Assembly: GCA_015039315.1 (NCBI GenBank)
Contig: WIDE01000015.1
Coordinates: forward strand, 391,119-455,118
DNA from: Clavulina sp. PMI_390
Taxonomy: Eukaryota > Basidiomycota > Agaricomycetes > Cantharellales > Hydnaceae
Length of the DNA: 64,000 nt
Direction of reading: 5' to 3'
In this document: positions 22,731-34,858 of the stretch, piece by piece
How the letters are laid out: each line of letters begins with the position of its first letter
Numbering within the stretch: the first letter of the stretch is position 1
Made by a program: the position numbers and the translations under genes
Notes under the pieces: model-generated
Seen by the model: the letters and a program-made list of their open reading frames with translations, nothing else
What the model was told of the DNA's origin: nothing
Databases searched by the model: none

Positions 22731-23999
22731 TTAAGGGATCTCTCGGCCCCTGTTGATGGCGGCCGCGATCTGGCTCGGGCTCCGGTTAGCGGCGTAGCTA
22801 CCATACGCGAATGACGTAAAGATATTAGTTTTCCATGCCGAGTCCAAAAAATGAGCGAATAAACACACCTTGCAGCTGAATCCAGACACACATCATCGGT
22901 GCTGCAGGTCGCCTTGAATGCAGGGTGACCCATCAAGCGGTCGACATAACCTTCAAATCGAGGGTGCGAAGCAAAGACAGGCGAGAACGAGAAGCCTCGG
23001 TAGTGCTTCAATGTGATCCTAGCACGGAAGACCCCTACCGAATAAAGCGCTGAGGTGATAAGCGGTCTGTTACAATAGAGAAAAAATATTTCAGCGCACA
23101 GGGTGCTAGCAATATGTCAGGCAGGCTCAGGAGCCCTTCCTCCTCCCACAGGCCGAACTTTGGAGCCTCATCTTCGCGCTCTTGCTCCGCACGCTCGAAC
23201 AATCGAATAAGCTTCTCAATACCGTCAATAATCTCAAGCCGGTGCTGCTCTTGAATGGCTGGGTCTTGAGACTGCAAATATCGGAAATATGTGGGAACAA
23301 GGGTGCGAGATATCAAGTCTGCTTGAAGGCGAAGGAGAGCGCGCGACCCTACATGAAAGCCAGACAGGATTGAATGATGAGGCCAAGTTGTCACCAGTGG
23401 AGGCTAGGTCATTCAAATCTCTCACATGTGAATTCCACTGGAGGCAGCAGAGTCTTCTTATTGCCTTTGGTAGCTGAAAGACTAGCGCTCACTGTCAGTA
23501 TGAGAAACACAACGCGGCAAGTGACATTTTAACAAACTCATTGAGGTAGTCAAGAATAACAAGACTCTCATTGAGACCTCTAGGAGGCGAAAAGTCGTTC
23601 AGCCTGAGAGCAGGAAGAAGGCCTTTGGGCGACAATGCGAGGAACTCTTCCGTCTGGTTGGGTAGCGTCACCGTGTCTATCGTATCGGGAGAAATCAATA
23701 AGTTGTACCACATTAAGCTCCTATGATGAATTGGCATACGATACTACCAAGCAAGACCGCTACCATGTCAATCCACTTAGGTCAATCAGTGTCTATGATA
23801 TTGAAGTACTGACATGATAGGGAATCTCTAGATATTCTAGCGCTGTCCACACACGTTGCACAAACGGGCTGAAAGCCACGCCAAACAACGTGATCGAGAC
23901 ATTCTTTGGATCGGAATGTTTCTTGACTGTCTCAAGAGCTGTACCCGTGCAGTAGAAAGGGAAAGGTCTTCCAGTGAGGGTTGAAGGAATTGCTGGCAT
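22731..23999 (-). CDS. Omega-like glutathione transferase, copy F
   Basis: Complete copy. Start MPAIPSTLTGRPFPFYCTGT. The active site is FGVAFSPFVQRVWTALEYLE, with SPF. The microexon TATC (23740-23743) gives PYH-Y-H-TVTLPNQTEEFL. Then LSPKGLLPALRLNDFSPPRG, SLVILDYLNE, LSATKGNKKTLLPPVEFT, SRALLRLQADLISRTLVPTY, FGLWEEEGLLSLPDILLAP, ITLKHYRGFSFSPVFASHPR, CSTDDVCLDSAAR and the terminal exon YAANRSPSQIAAAINRGREI-P. It is closest in layout to copies E and G. Function is as for the array: glutathione-dependent transfer or reduction, substrate unknown. Confidence 0.88.
23740..23743 (-). other. 4-nt microexon, GST copy F
   Basis: Minus-strand context is ...TTGGTAG|TATC|GTATGC...; C plus AC of the next exon gives His. 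Confidence 0.77.
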
Positions 24000-24449
24000 T
24001 TCTGATCAATGACCTAAGGTTGGATGAGTTGGGCTGCAGATGATGGGGAGGGATATTCACAGTATCACCAGCTTGAAGACTTGGGGATGCAAATTAGGGC
24101 AGGAGTAAAGCTGACCCGAATTTTGCATCGTGGATCCCTCGCTGGGTGACGCTGTAAAGCTAATATCGCGCTCCAAATCGAAGATACTCATGACAGGCTA
24201 GACGGTTCACAAGCCGATGCCGATGCTGAATACATGCGTCGCTGCTTGACATGGGAGTGAGCACTCTGAGACTTTCAGGGGATAGTGTATCCCAGGATAT
24301 GGTACATTGTGAGAGCATCATTGGACACAAGACACACGAAGACAGCCAGACAGTGCGAGGATCGCGGACCAAAAGTCAATCAGATCGGTCCTCTTCCCAA
24401 TGTGGGAGCCGTCGAAGGAAAATCACCCTGGGAAGGGATCAAAAGAATT
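24000..24449. other. Intergenic between GST copies F and G
   Basis: No gene recognised. A TATA-like GAATATCC (minus, about 24051-24059) lies about 55 bp upstream of the copy F ATG. Confidence 0.42.
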
Positions 24450-24805
24450 TCACGGGATTCCGCGACCGTTATTGATCGCATCTGCCACCAAACTCGTATT
24501 GGGGCGGTTGAAAGCATATCTAATATCATCGTCCTTAGTCAGGTCCCCGATCACACATGACGGTATGAGGCAAAAACGTACCTCTCATATGAATCGATGT
24601 ATAACTGTTCGGTGCTGCACGTGGACTTGAAGGTTGGATGCTCCAAGAGGCGCTCAAGGTAACCCTCGAAACGAGGACTCGCTTCTGTCAACGGGGAGAA
24701 CGAGAATCCCCGATAGTACTTCAGCACATTCGTCGCCCTGAACAACCCTGTTTCGACAGAAGTTAGAACATCATGAATACATCGGAGACGATCCGAAAAA
24801 GCCGC

Positions 24806-24842
<37 letters not shown>

Positions 24843-25743
24843 CGAAGTGAACGCACAGGGTCCTACCAATACATCTGCCAGGCTGAGCACGCCTCCTGCC
24901 TGCCACAGGCCGAACTTCGGGGCTTCTTCTTCACGTTCATTCTCTGCACGTTCGAAGAGCTCAATGACCCGTTCAATGCCCTTCAAGAAGTCTTGTCGCC
25001 CTTCCTCCTGACGCTCTGGGTCTTGAGACTGCAAGTATCGGTAAAACGCCGGAACGACGTTTCGAGAGGTGACATCCGCTTGGAGACGGATTAGTGCACG
25101 GGACCCTACAAAGACGTCGAGTGAGCAAAGGACGGACTTCTAGCTGACGACAAGGTAGACATCCTATGGCACGCACATGTATATTCCTGAGGTGGCATCA
25201 AACTCTTCTTGTTGTCACTCAATGCTGCGAGGCTGACAATAGTCCGTGCATGGGTAAGGGGCGCGATGCAAGAGGACGAATTCAAGCGCACTCGTTGATA
25301 TAGTCGACGATCACAGTGCTTTCGTTGAGGACCCTAGGGGACGGAAATGTCGATAGCCTCAACGCGGGGACCAGACCTTTCGGTGATACGGCGAGCAGTT
25401 CCGGTGTCTTGTTGTAAGGGTTAACCTCGTCTATGTCGAGAGAGAGGCATGAACGAGTCTGGGACTATCAGATTCTCGTGCTAGGTGCATACAGTACTAT
25501 GACAGACGTGCGCATCAGTGAGTGGCCAGCACCAGAGTTGGTTGCACGACGACTGACATAGTAAGGCACTTCAAGATACTCCAAGGCAAGCCATGCGCGC
25601 TGAACGAATGGGCAAAAGGACGACGCGAACAGGGTGATGGAGGCGCCTTGGGGGTCCGCGTGCTTGTGCACTGTGTCGAGCGCTGCACCAGTGCACTCTC
25701 TATGGAAGGTTCTACCAGTATCGCGCAGAGGGACAGAGCTCAT
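24450..25743 (-). CDS. Omega-like glutathione transferase, copy G (active-site Cys kept)
   Basis: The most canonical copy. Start MSSVPLRDTGRTFHRECTGA. The active site is FASSFCPFVQRAWLALEYLE, with the CPF motif expected of omega/Cys-type GSTs that reduce rather than conjugate. The microexon TACT (25493-25496) gives VPYYYYEVNPYNKTPELLAV, matching the common fungal 'YxYxEVNPY' motif. Then SPKGLVPALRLSTFPSPRVL, STVIVDYINE, DNKKSLMPPQEYT, SRALIRLQADVTSRNVVPAF, FGLWQAGGVLSLADVLVGP, VLKYYRGFSFSPLTEASPR, CSTEQLYIDSYER and the terminal exon YAFNRPNTSLVADAINNGRG-IP. One intron carries a (GA)n tract. This copy looks closest to the ancestor of the array. Confidence 0.9.
24808..24840. repeat. (GA)n microsatellite
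   Basis: About 15 GA units inside the intron between the 'LADVLVGP' exon and the 'VLKYYRGF' exon of GST copy G; pyrimidine-rich (CT) in the transcribed sense. Confidence 0.9.
25493..25496 (-). other. 4-nt microexon, GST copy G
   Basis: Minus-strand context is ...GTCATAG|TACT|GTATGC.... TAC + T|AC gives Tyr-Tyr, restoring YYYYEVNPY, the strongest family motif in the array. Confidence 0.85.
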
Positions 25744-26123
25744 GGTGGGGGTTTAGATATCCTCAAGAGTTCTCCGTCAGTGTCGGGGCCGGTTATAAGG
25801 AGCCTCAGACGATAACGCGTCCGGCGTTTCAGAGCACGTCATCCCGCGCTCAAGTGATGTAGGTACACTTAGGACTCAATCTATACGCTCGCTTAGATAG
25901 AGGGAAAGATGAATACTCCACATAGAAGGCATCATATAAGACGAGAGTTGGCGCATGAAAGTGACAACACTAGGTAACACGACAGGAAAAGCAGGTATGG
26001 TGCCATGGCGCTTAAGGGCAATCCGACGACCATGTTTTTTGACCATTCAAGTCATTCTATTTCCAGAATTCAATCGTTTTGTATGGGTATCGGTGGAATG
26101 GTAACATACATAGGCGTCAGTGT
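25744..26123. promoter_or_regulatory. Promoter region of GST copy G
   Basis: No gene. Minus-strand CCTTATAACC at 25791-25800, about 50 bp upstream of the copy G ATG, is a plausible TATA box. Confidence 0.45.
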
Positions 26124-27181
26124 CTAGAATTGTTTTCGATATTCCTTGACCTCTGGTGAATCCCACGCGATGTATTGTCCAGAGAGTTCCTTAGGAGGCC
26201 CCTTCGCCGCAAGACACGCAATGACATAACCAGGAACTTCGGGAGATAGGGGCTTCCGCTCTTTAAAACCTTGGTACTCCTTGGGGTCCATGACAGCGGC
26301 ACCTGAGGTATGATAATTAGGTCATGACTCATAAAGACGAAAGATATACTTACCTTCTTCGCCCTTCAATCTCCCAAGCATCTAAGGTATTCATCTGAGC
26401 CCCATCCGATGACAGTGTCCAAGAAGCTACTCACCGCAGTGTCAACCGAACCTGGCCGAAAAGAAATGGTCGTAAACGCTTTCTCCTCTTCCCCAAGCGT
26501 CCTATTAATATAACGGATTAGCCTGGATTCACACGGGCCCGCCTTTGAGGAAAAGCGTACCTCGCCAGCGAGTTCATTGCAGCTTTTCCAGCAGAGTATG
26601 GCCCAAACCCAGCCGCACCACGACTTGATAGCCCACTGCTCACAAGGATCATACTTCCCCGGGACTTTCGTAACTCGGGAGCAGCAACTTGAACTGTTCG
26701 CAGTAGTGCAAAAAAGTTGGTGTCAAAATGAGACTTCCAAGTCTCGATAGAGAGTGTGGGGGACCCCGTCCTGCCCATGTGAAGAACGCCTGCGTTCAGA
26801 ATGACAGAATCGAGGCCACCGTACTTGCGAAGGGACGCAGATACTGCTTCGGCATGAATTTTTTCCTCCGTCCTAGATAAATGGATTAAAATGTCAGCAA
26901 CGACCACCATCCACCGACTTTCCGATCGATAGGCTACGTACACGTCGCCCAGCAGCGCTGTGAGTTCTCGAGGGTATTTTTTCTCCAGTAGAGCGAGCTC
27001 AGGTGTACGAGTACGTGAGATAGTCACGACATTCGCATGGAAATCTTGTAGGAGACACGTCAAGATAGCTAGACCGATGCCACTAGATTCATGCAAGGGG
27101 TTTGAGTCGCCAGCGCAATCGTGCTGCAGTACGAGGACTGTACCGGGATGCTCCCGTCAGAATCACAGTTTTAGTCGACAT
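26124..27181 (-). CDS. Short-chain dehydrogenase/reductase
   Basis: NAD(P)-dependent short-chain oxidoreductase with a Rossmann fold. Exon 1 starts at 27181, MSTKTVILTGASR, and splices through CG|T to GIGLAILTCLL, giving the TGASRGIG cofactor motif. Exon 3 carries SVILNAGVLHMG (NAG motif), SMILVSSGLSSRG (catalytic Ser) and GPYSAGKAAMNSLAR (catalytic YxxxK). Three further short exons give TLGEEEKAFTTISFRPGSVD, MLGRLKGEE and a C-terminus ending SGQYIAWDSPEVKEYRKQF. It resembles the yeast Irc24/YIR035C group of benzil/diketone reductases; the substrate is not predictable. It lies between the GST array and the class III ADH, so a detoxification role is possible. Confidence 0.88.
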
Positions 27182-27639
27182 CCTTCACAGGTGGCAAGGT
27201 TGGAAGAAGAATATGGACGCCGAGGCACTCTGGCCGAGAGTGCTCGGTTGGAGTCCCGGAGATGACCAACTGGTAGCTTAGCGGGTAGTCGACAGCCAAG
27301 TTTATCCATGCGTTCACGAGAAGGACGCTCTGACTACATTAATTATACGCCTCGACAGCATGGGGGAGTAAGCGTTGGCGTGCCATGCAAGCGCAAGAAG
27401 GCCAACGAGGCGCGCCTTGTGGCGACAAGATTTCCGCAGGTGGCTTTAAGCGTCTCATTAAACGGTCACGTGCATCGGTAGCAGTCCGTTGCCGTTCGTC
27501 ATTCGGTCATTGGCCACATGTCACTCACATTCACCAGTACCGGCGACGCCTCCTTTGAACATAATCCACCATCATCATCATCTCCCGACTTTTCCCTCTC
27601 GTCTCTTCCCATCTCTCTCTCTTTATCTCTGGATCAGCC
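27182..27639. promoter_or_regulatory. Divergent promoter, SDR and Mpo1-like gene
   Basis: About 460 bp between divergent start codons. Contains a GGTCACGTGCATC-type E-box (CACGTG, near 27466) and a CT/TC-rich tract before the Mpo1-like ATG. Confidence 0.4.
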
Positions 27640-28599
27640 ATGTCTGCTGCCCAAGCTAGTCTATTCGATGTTCGGAAGCAGGTTGGTGCAACCACCATCC
27701 ACAGGGCGCGAATGAAATCACTGAGCAGTCTCTTTGTACGCACGATGCGGGGTAACTGCCGCCAATCGCACAACGATTAGCTTGCTTTTTATGGCTCATA
27801 CCACCGCAACCCAGTCAATGTTGGCATACACATGACATGCGTGCCCATGATCCTATGGTTCGTCCTTCAATTACTCATTTGACGCAACCTTTGGTGTCGC
27901 ACCCTTGCTCTGTTCGCCGTCTAATCTCTCCATGCTCCCTATAGGACCGCCATGGTCTTCTTTTCTTTCGCTCCCCTACCGTCGGCGATTGTTCCCTACT
28001 CATTCACTCGGTTGACCGACTACATGGCTGTGGAGACCAGTATGACCCTACTCCTAGCCAGCGGATTTCAACTGTACTACTTCACCCTTGAGCCCCTCGG
28101 CGCGGTACATAGTGACTCCCTTGCACCTCCAAAATACTCTAACTGACCTCTACTCGTCTGCTTTGCTCCCCGACGCGATGCCGAATAGCTCATCTACTTG
28201 CCGCAAATGGTGACGATGATCCTAACAGCAACGTCGTTTGCACACAGCAATCCAAATGCCATCCCTATTGCCATTGGCGTGCATGTCGCCTGCTGGATTG
28301 CACAATTCATTGGGCATGGCAAATTTGAGGGTCGCCAGCCAGCTCTCTTCGATAGCTTGGTTCAAGGTACGAACACATTCTGGTACTCTAGCATTCCACC
28401 AACTCAACTAATAAGAAATTCTTCATATAAAGCCCTCGTCCTCGCCCCATTCTTCGTCCACCTCGAGATGCTCTTCCCTCTTGGGTTCAAGCCCGCGCTC
28501 CACAAGGACGTGAACAATCTGTCTGCGATCGAGCTGACAAGAGTCAAGAAGCTCGAGGGAGAGAAAAGACGTGCGGCAGAAGCCAAGAAGGCCAACTAA
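27640..28599 (+). CDS. Mpo1-like (DUF962) membrane dioxygenase
   Basis: The DUF962/Mpo1 family includes yeast Mpo1, an ER Fe(II)-dependent dioxygenase that alpha-oxidises 2-hydroxy fatty acids from phytosphingosine breakdown. Five exons can be spliced. Start MSAAQASLFDVRKQ, then LAFYGSYHRNPVNVGIHMTC, a hydrophobic segment (TAMVFFSFAPLPSAIVPYSF), LLLASGFQLYYFTLEPLGA, LIYLPQMVTMILTATSFA, then HVACWIAQFIGHGKFEGRQP with the conserved HGxxEGRxPA block, DSLVQ|ALVLAPFFVHLEMLFPLG, and a Lys/Glu/Arg-rich cytosolic tail ending AEAKKAN. Conserved His residues (YHRNPVNVGIH, HGKFEGR) match the proposed metal ligands. About four hydrophobic segments fit a small ER membrane protein. Confidence 0.9.
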
Positions 28600-28970
28600 T
28601 ATCGTCACGATCTACCCCCTGATTCTTTGTCGCACATTACTCGATGGAAGCAGAGTAATTAATCACTCCCCTTCTCTCTCTCTTCTCATGTTGTTATGTT
28701 CTATCAGCTAGGAGCATCATGAACCTTCGAGGTTGTAAACCGTGAAATGAATTTAGCGTTTCCTATGGGGTTCAAGTCCGCTCAGACTATTTAGGTGCGA
28801 CGACCTGCATGATTAGCATCGAGACCAACTCGGCCTGCGTGCCAAGACTTGGGAACTTGACTTTTCTCCATACATTGCTCCGTTGCAGTAATGTACAACA
28901 ATTCATTAACCGAGAATCAAGCCCTACACTATCCCAGAAAGCAGGTTGAGCGAGTGACTCAGCCTTGCTT
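28600..28970. other. Convergent 3' region, Mpo1-like and ADH3
   Basis: No gene seen; 3' flanks of two convergent genes. Confidence 0.5.
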
Positions 28971-30852
<1,882 letters not shown>

Positions 30853-30910
30853 GGTTTATGGGGACGAGTGGAGTTGGTGGAAGGAGTCTGAAGATTTCTC
30901 AGTTCAAGGT

Positions 30911-30920
30911 CCTTTTATAG
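30911..30920 (-). promoter_or_regulatory. TATA box of class III ADH gene
   Basis: Minus-strand CTATAAAAGG, about 60 bp upstream of the ATG; a close match to the TATA consensus. Confidence 0.65.
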
Positions 30921-31113
30921 GATGAAGTTTTAGGTTCGGTGGAGGCTCGCGATACGATAGGACCATCCACACTCGTGACGCCATGGACATTGTTCGAGTT
31001 TGTGTTCGCCAAACGGGGCGTGTTGTTTGTGTGCCTCCACCTCCGCCAGATAGCGCATCACAAGTATTTTTCATAATCACATCACCCCTTCTCACTCTAT
31101 TCAAGCCGAACCG

Positions 31114-31930
31114 ATGGCAAGCCCTCCACCTCCATCGAGTACTTCATTTAAGAATCATTATTATCAGAGGGTGTGGACCATATCTCATTCGAGGGGCTAT
31201 GCAACCCGTTTTCTCATCTTCCTCTATCTTTCTCCTACCTGATTATATTACCTGTATATCATCAACACCATTCCTTAATCCCAGGCTGTTGCAACTGCGA
31301 AGCCATGGTCCGTCAATCTTATGTTGCTACTTCACTCAAGTTGCCTCGCGCCTGACTCACGCTACTACCACCACTAACCTTCGGAACTAATCCTCGACAC
31401 GTTTGGCTTTGAATCTCGATACGTTTTGAAGCTATATCTGTCGGCGTCAAACGACCATAGTACTCGCCACCGTCGATACCTCAGATTTCCTGTATACCTG
31501 TGCCGCCCACCTCACTGATACTGGCTTTGCTACCCCTATTGCTGGGACTGGAACAGCCACCACAGCAGCCGGGACACCGACGCCAGGTGCAACAAAACCC
31601 AAACTGAGCGACGCCGAAATCAAGAAGATTGCTGAGGAGTGGGAGCAAAAGCAGAAAGCCAAGAAGGAAAAGGAAAAGGAGAAAGCGGAGGAAGAGAAAG
31701 ACAAGGAGAAGAGCAAGGACGAGAAACCGGTGGACGATTCAAAGAAACCATCTACACCAGCCCTGGTACCAATGCCAAAGCCAGCTGTCTCACCAGCGCC
31801 CTCGAGCCACCCTCAGTTCGCACTGCACCGCCAAATATTTGCCATGCGCCAAGCTGAGCAACGGAAGAGGCGGCAGGCAGCACAAGTAAAACAAATAGCC
31901 CCTACGCTCCCAAGCGTTCCCAAATCGTAG
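31114..31930 (+). CDS. Unknown Lys/Glu-rich protein; 5' exons unresolved
   Basis: I do not recognise this protein. The secure part is the 3' exon, open from about 31435 to the TAG at 31928. It reads VDTSDFLYTCAAHLTDTGFA, then a Thr/Ala/Gly linker, LSDAEIKKIAEEWEQKQKAK, a long Lys/Glu coiled-coil or single-helix stretch, a Pro-rich linker, and FALHRQIFAMRQAEQRKRRQ near the C-terminus. No ATG precedes this exon in frame, so an upstream exon must supply the start. Candidates are 31114 (MASPPPPSSTSFKNHYYQR, followed by GTGTGG) and 31303 (ATGGTCC|GTCAAT, giving M-V-L). The first looks more protein-like, but the connection is not proven. Confidence 0.45.
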
Positions 31931-32516
31931 GAGCTGTAGCCATATATTTCGTTGGTGTATGATATGTACTCGTCTCAGAGTAGTCTATCTATATCCAGAC
32001 TGTTCTGCATTCTATCCTGTCTCGTAACCATCTCTAGACGGAACAAGAAACCCTAGCTCGTGTGATCAGGAACTGCGAGTTCGATCAGAAGCAACACCAA
32101 CGAACAGTAAGCCATGGGAAGAGAAGAGACTCACTCGCAGCTTCCGCAGACACACTCCTCATACCAACCAGCCATAGAGTTGGGAGGAAGGCCCCCTACA
32201 TCCAAGGCAGCTTCGAGACAGCGTAGTGCCTCGACTCGAATGTCAGAGCCCATCGCGTGTCACCTCAGAACGATGTCCCGTACGAACCCTGCCAGGGCAT
32301 GCAAGTCTTCTTCTTCACAGTTCTCCACAAGCCTGATGTCGATGGCTCGTACGGCTGTTCCAAGAGGTGGCATGTGGCCAAGAGGAAGGATAGGCGCCAA
32401 AATTGCGTACGATATAGCTTCACTCGCCCCAACGGCGACTTTCGTGATAGTAGGCATGAAGCTGAACTATAGGTGCAAATATTAGTATTCCCATCATTGT
32501 AGAAGTTCTAAATATA

Positions 32517-33178
32517 CAGTTTTTCACCCCTCCTCGAGTCACTCTGATGAAATTTGACTTTTACATATACAACCTCGCCCCAAGCTTTGCCAGGATGCGT
32601 AGGTAGTCAACTGTATGTATCTAGGCATAAAAATTTTGAGAGTCATATTGGGATTCCAGCAGAAAACGCGGTGGCGGACATCAGGGTCTGGTGAGAATTC
32701 ACCCCTCCTCGAGCCACTCTACAGCGCCGCTGCTTGCAGCGTCCACAAAGCTTTTGTACTCGAAGTATGACCCGAGGCATATGATATAGGTGCCTCTTCT
32801 CCCCGTAATGGTCAAAGATAGAATATAATGTTGGTCTTGTTGGCCACTGACTCGACGGAGGATGATGACATCATCCATCCCAGAACTCACTCTGGGAGGG
32901 TCCAGACCGTCGGGAGAGCTCCAAAGAAGACGTCGGAAGAGAGATCTGGTTATGAGATCGGCTTCATTGAAGATTTTCACTGGATCAATTGGCACCTCAT
33001 ACCTCGTGCCTCAGCGTGCGGCTTCCTACATGGCAATTGACCCTTGAATTCTGGTAGCAGCCTCTGATGTACACTATACAATGATATGCGAAGTTTGAAC
33101 CTCGTTGCCTACGCTCATGACAAGTTATATACGATTGACTCGAGGAGGGGGGATGGCTCGAGGATGGGTGAAAAACTG
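32517..33178. mobile_element. TA-flanked inverted-repeat element (MITE-like, Tc1/mariner type)
   Basis: 662 bp bounded by near-perfect terminal inverted repeats: left end CAGTTTTTCACCCCTCCTCG; right end, reverse-complemented, CAGTTTTTCACCCATCCTCG; pairing extends to about 24 nt. Both ends are flanked by TA, the target duplication of Tc1/mariner elements. The subterminal motif CCCTCCTCGAG recurs at about 32527 and 32702 and, inverted, twice near 33137-33165. There is no transposase, so it would be non-autonomous. It sits in an intron of F-box paralogue 1. It contains a 98-codon minus-strand frame listed separately. Confidence 0.75.
32699..32995 (-). CDS. 98-codon frame inside the TA-flanked element
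   Basis: The frame reads PIDPVKIFNEADLITRSLFR, SSPDGLDPPRVSSGMDDVII, YILSLTITGRRGTYIICLGS and ends VDAASSGAVEWLEEG. No family is recognised. The last codons and stop (EWLEEG-TGA) fall in the CCCTCCTCGAG motif shared with the terminal repeats. The left terminal repeat contains the same sequence with TGG changed to TGA. The first codon may not be an ATG. It may be a captured gene fragment or an ancestral element gene; a chance frame cannot be excluded. Confidence 0.3.
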   Translation of the reverse strand: MPIDPVKIFNEADLITRSLFRRLLWSSPDGLDPPRVSSGMDDVIILRRVSGQQDQHYILSLTITGRRGTYIICLGSYFEYKSFVDAASSGAVEWLEEG

Positions 33179-34344
33179 TATTCCAACACACCATAGACCG
33201 CATCGCCAACATCAGAGATGCAAAATCACAGACTCGCCCTTCGGGAAGTAAAGCGGAGCGAGTCGAGACGCGGCAGCCTCAGGAAACTGGCGATCCCCGT
33301 CACATACTTTTTACTGGCTCCCTTGAGAGTCAACGCCACGAGATTTGGCAGGGTAATGGGCCCCATGAATGCGGAGAAGTTCCAAGCCCCAAAATCATCG
33401 AGCTCCAGTGTCTGGAGGGAGATGCAGGTCTTGAGGAATTCGCCAAACGTGAAATCGAGTTCCAACCTTTCTTGTCCATCCATGAACAGGTGCTGTAACA
33501 CGGGGGCTTCCAATGTCCCTTCAGGAGCAACCCCATCGAGGCTCAACGACTTGAGAGACGGGAAGTTGACCAAGCGCGAGAATGCAAGGGTGTTATGGGA
33601 AGGGGAGTTCATCCTCCTGGCATGATAAATATTGAGTGATTCGAGCACGGGGAATGTTAGGTGGTATAACGGCGGGCCGCGCGCGCGGTCGAATAATTCC
33701 ATGACTCTGTAGATATTTGAGTGATCACACTCAATAGCGAGGTTCCTAAGTCGTCCAAGGAGTGCTTGGGCAGTGGGGGCATGAAGTCGGCGAGAAATTG
33801 AGCGAGTTAGCAGAAGGGAAAGGGGTACGCGTGGCGCTTCCGTGTAGAGTGGGGTATCGAGTACCATTGAATGATGGGGGATCATTGTGGCCTCCCAGAG
33901 CAAGCCATGATTGACGACTATAGAGTACCATTTACGACAAACGAGTGACATGTTGAAGCGATAGGCCACCAGGTCACGAGTTTTACGCTCCACGATAGTT
34001 CGACGTTGCGTCCATTCATAGTGAGTAGGTCTTGAAAGCGTCAAAATATAGTGGAGTGTCTCCTCGGGAACGGCATGGATTGACGTGCGTGCAGCCTGGC
34101 AACTTTTTTCGAGAAGAAATAGGCCCTTGCACACAGCTAGCAGCCTATCGGCCAGCTCAGAGACCACACCACGTAGTGCTCCTAGCGCGGCTACTTGTGT
34201 ACATAGTAACCCGTCGTGGGTGTTTCGGGCACTGGGCGGGTGAACCAGGAGAGTAGGATGATAGATTTGACGGCTAGCCGTCTCGAATATTTTCTCGAGC
34301 TCCTCAACGGAGGCCCTTAGCTTTGTGGTCGTTTCCTCGTGCAT

Positions 34345-34858
34345 GGGCCGTGCCTAGATGTATAGTAGAGAGGTTATAGAATAGTTGCGAAATGTCGCGT
34401 GCTTGCTTGTTATCGCTTGCTGCATGGTGTTTGCGCACTCCACCAAAAATCGAAGCCCGCTTGCAAATCATATGCATTTCCCGAAGCCCCAACACGCTGC
34501 GGGAGCTGTCGTCCCTCCAGTGAATTCCACGCCTTGTATCATTTTCTGATCCAGTACGCTATAGAGCATACAAGGTTTGATATTGAACTACAAGAGCGCC
34601 TGCCTAAAGAAGTTTGGCTATCCGAGTAAACATCCAGCTCCCTTTTCCCCTTATTCTCCGAAATTGTAGCAGGAAAACCAAACCCCAAAGGTGCTATATC
34701 AGTATTCGGGAGGTTCGGATTCAGCGCGTCTGATGACGTGTGATATAACGTCACCGACCGAGGCAAGTAGGGGATACCGACTTAGATTGTCGTGAGGGCA
34801 AGGGTCAGACGCGTGCGCTATCAACATATCGTACTAGCATTCTGACTCACCTGAATGC
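34345..34858. other. Intergenic between F-box paralogues 1 and 2
   Basis: No gene recognised; contains the presumed promoter of paralogue 1. Confidence 0.45.

Larger units (their letters stand above)
32131..34344 (-). pseudogene. F-box paralogue 1, broken; carries an inverted-repeat element
   Basis: First of five tandem F-box paralogues. The 5' exon (34344-33226) is intact: SVEELEKIFETASRQIYHPT, LLVHPPSARNTHD, F-box with HAVPEETLHYILTLSRPTHY and MSLVCRKWYSIV, then leucine-rich blocks. It ends prematurely: about 45 codons present in paralogue 2 between 'FLRLPRLDSL' and 'LAMRSMVCWNT' are missing and the frame changes. Within the following intron lies a 662-bp TA-flanked element. The 3' exon resumes with FSFMPTITKVAVGASEAISY and APILPLG, but an Arg codon, CGA in paralogue 5, is TGA at 32260-32262, before the terminal LPPNSMAGWYEECVCGSCE. 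Deletion, frameshift and nonsense codon together make a functional full-length product unlikely. Confidence 0.82.

Noticed and set aside
27235..27300. tRNA-like sequence downstream of the SDR start
   Set aside because: Contains D-arm-like 'tagcttagcgggtag' but no matching T-arm or acceptor stem.
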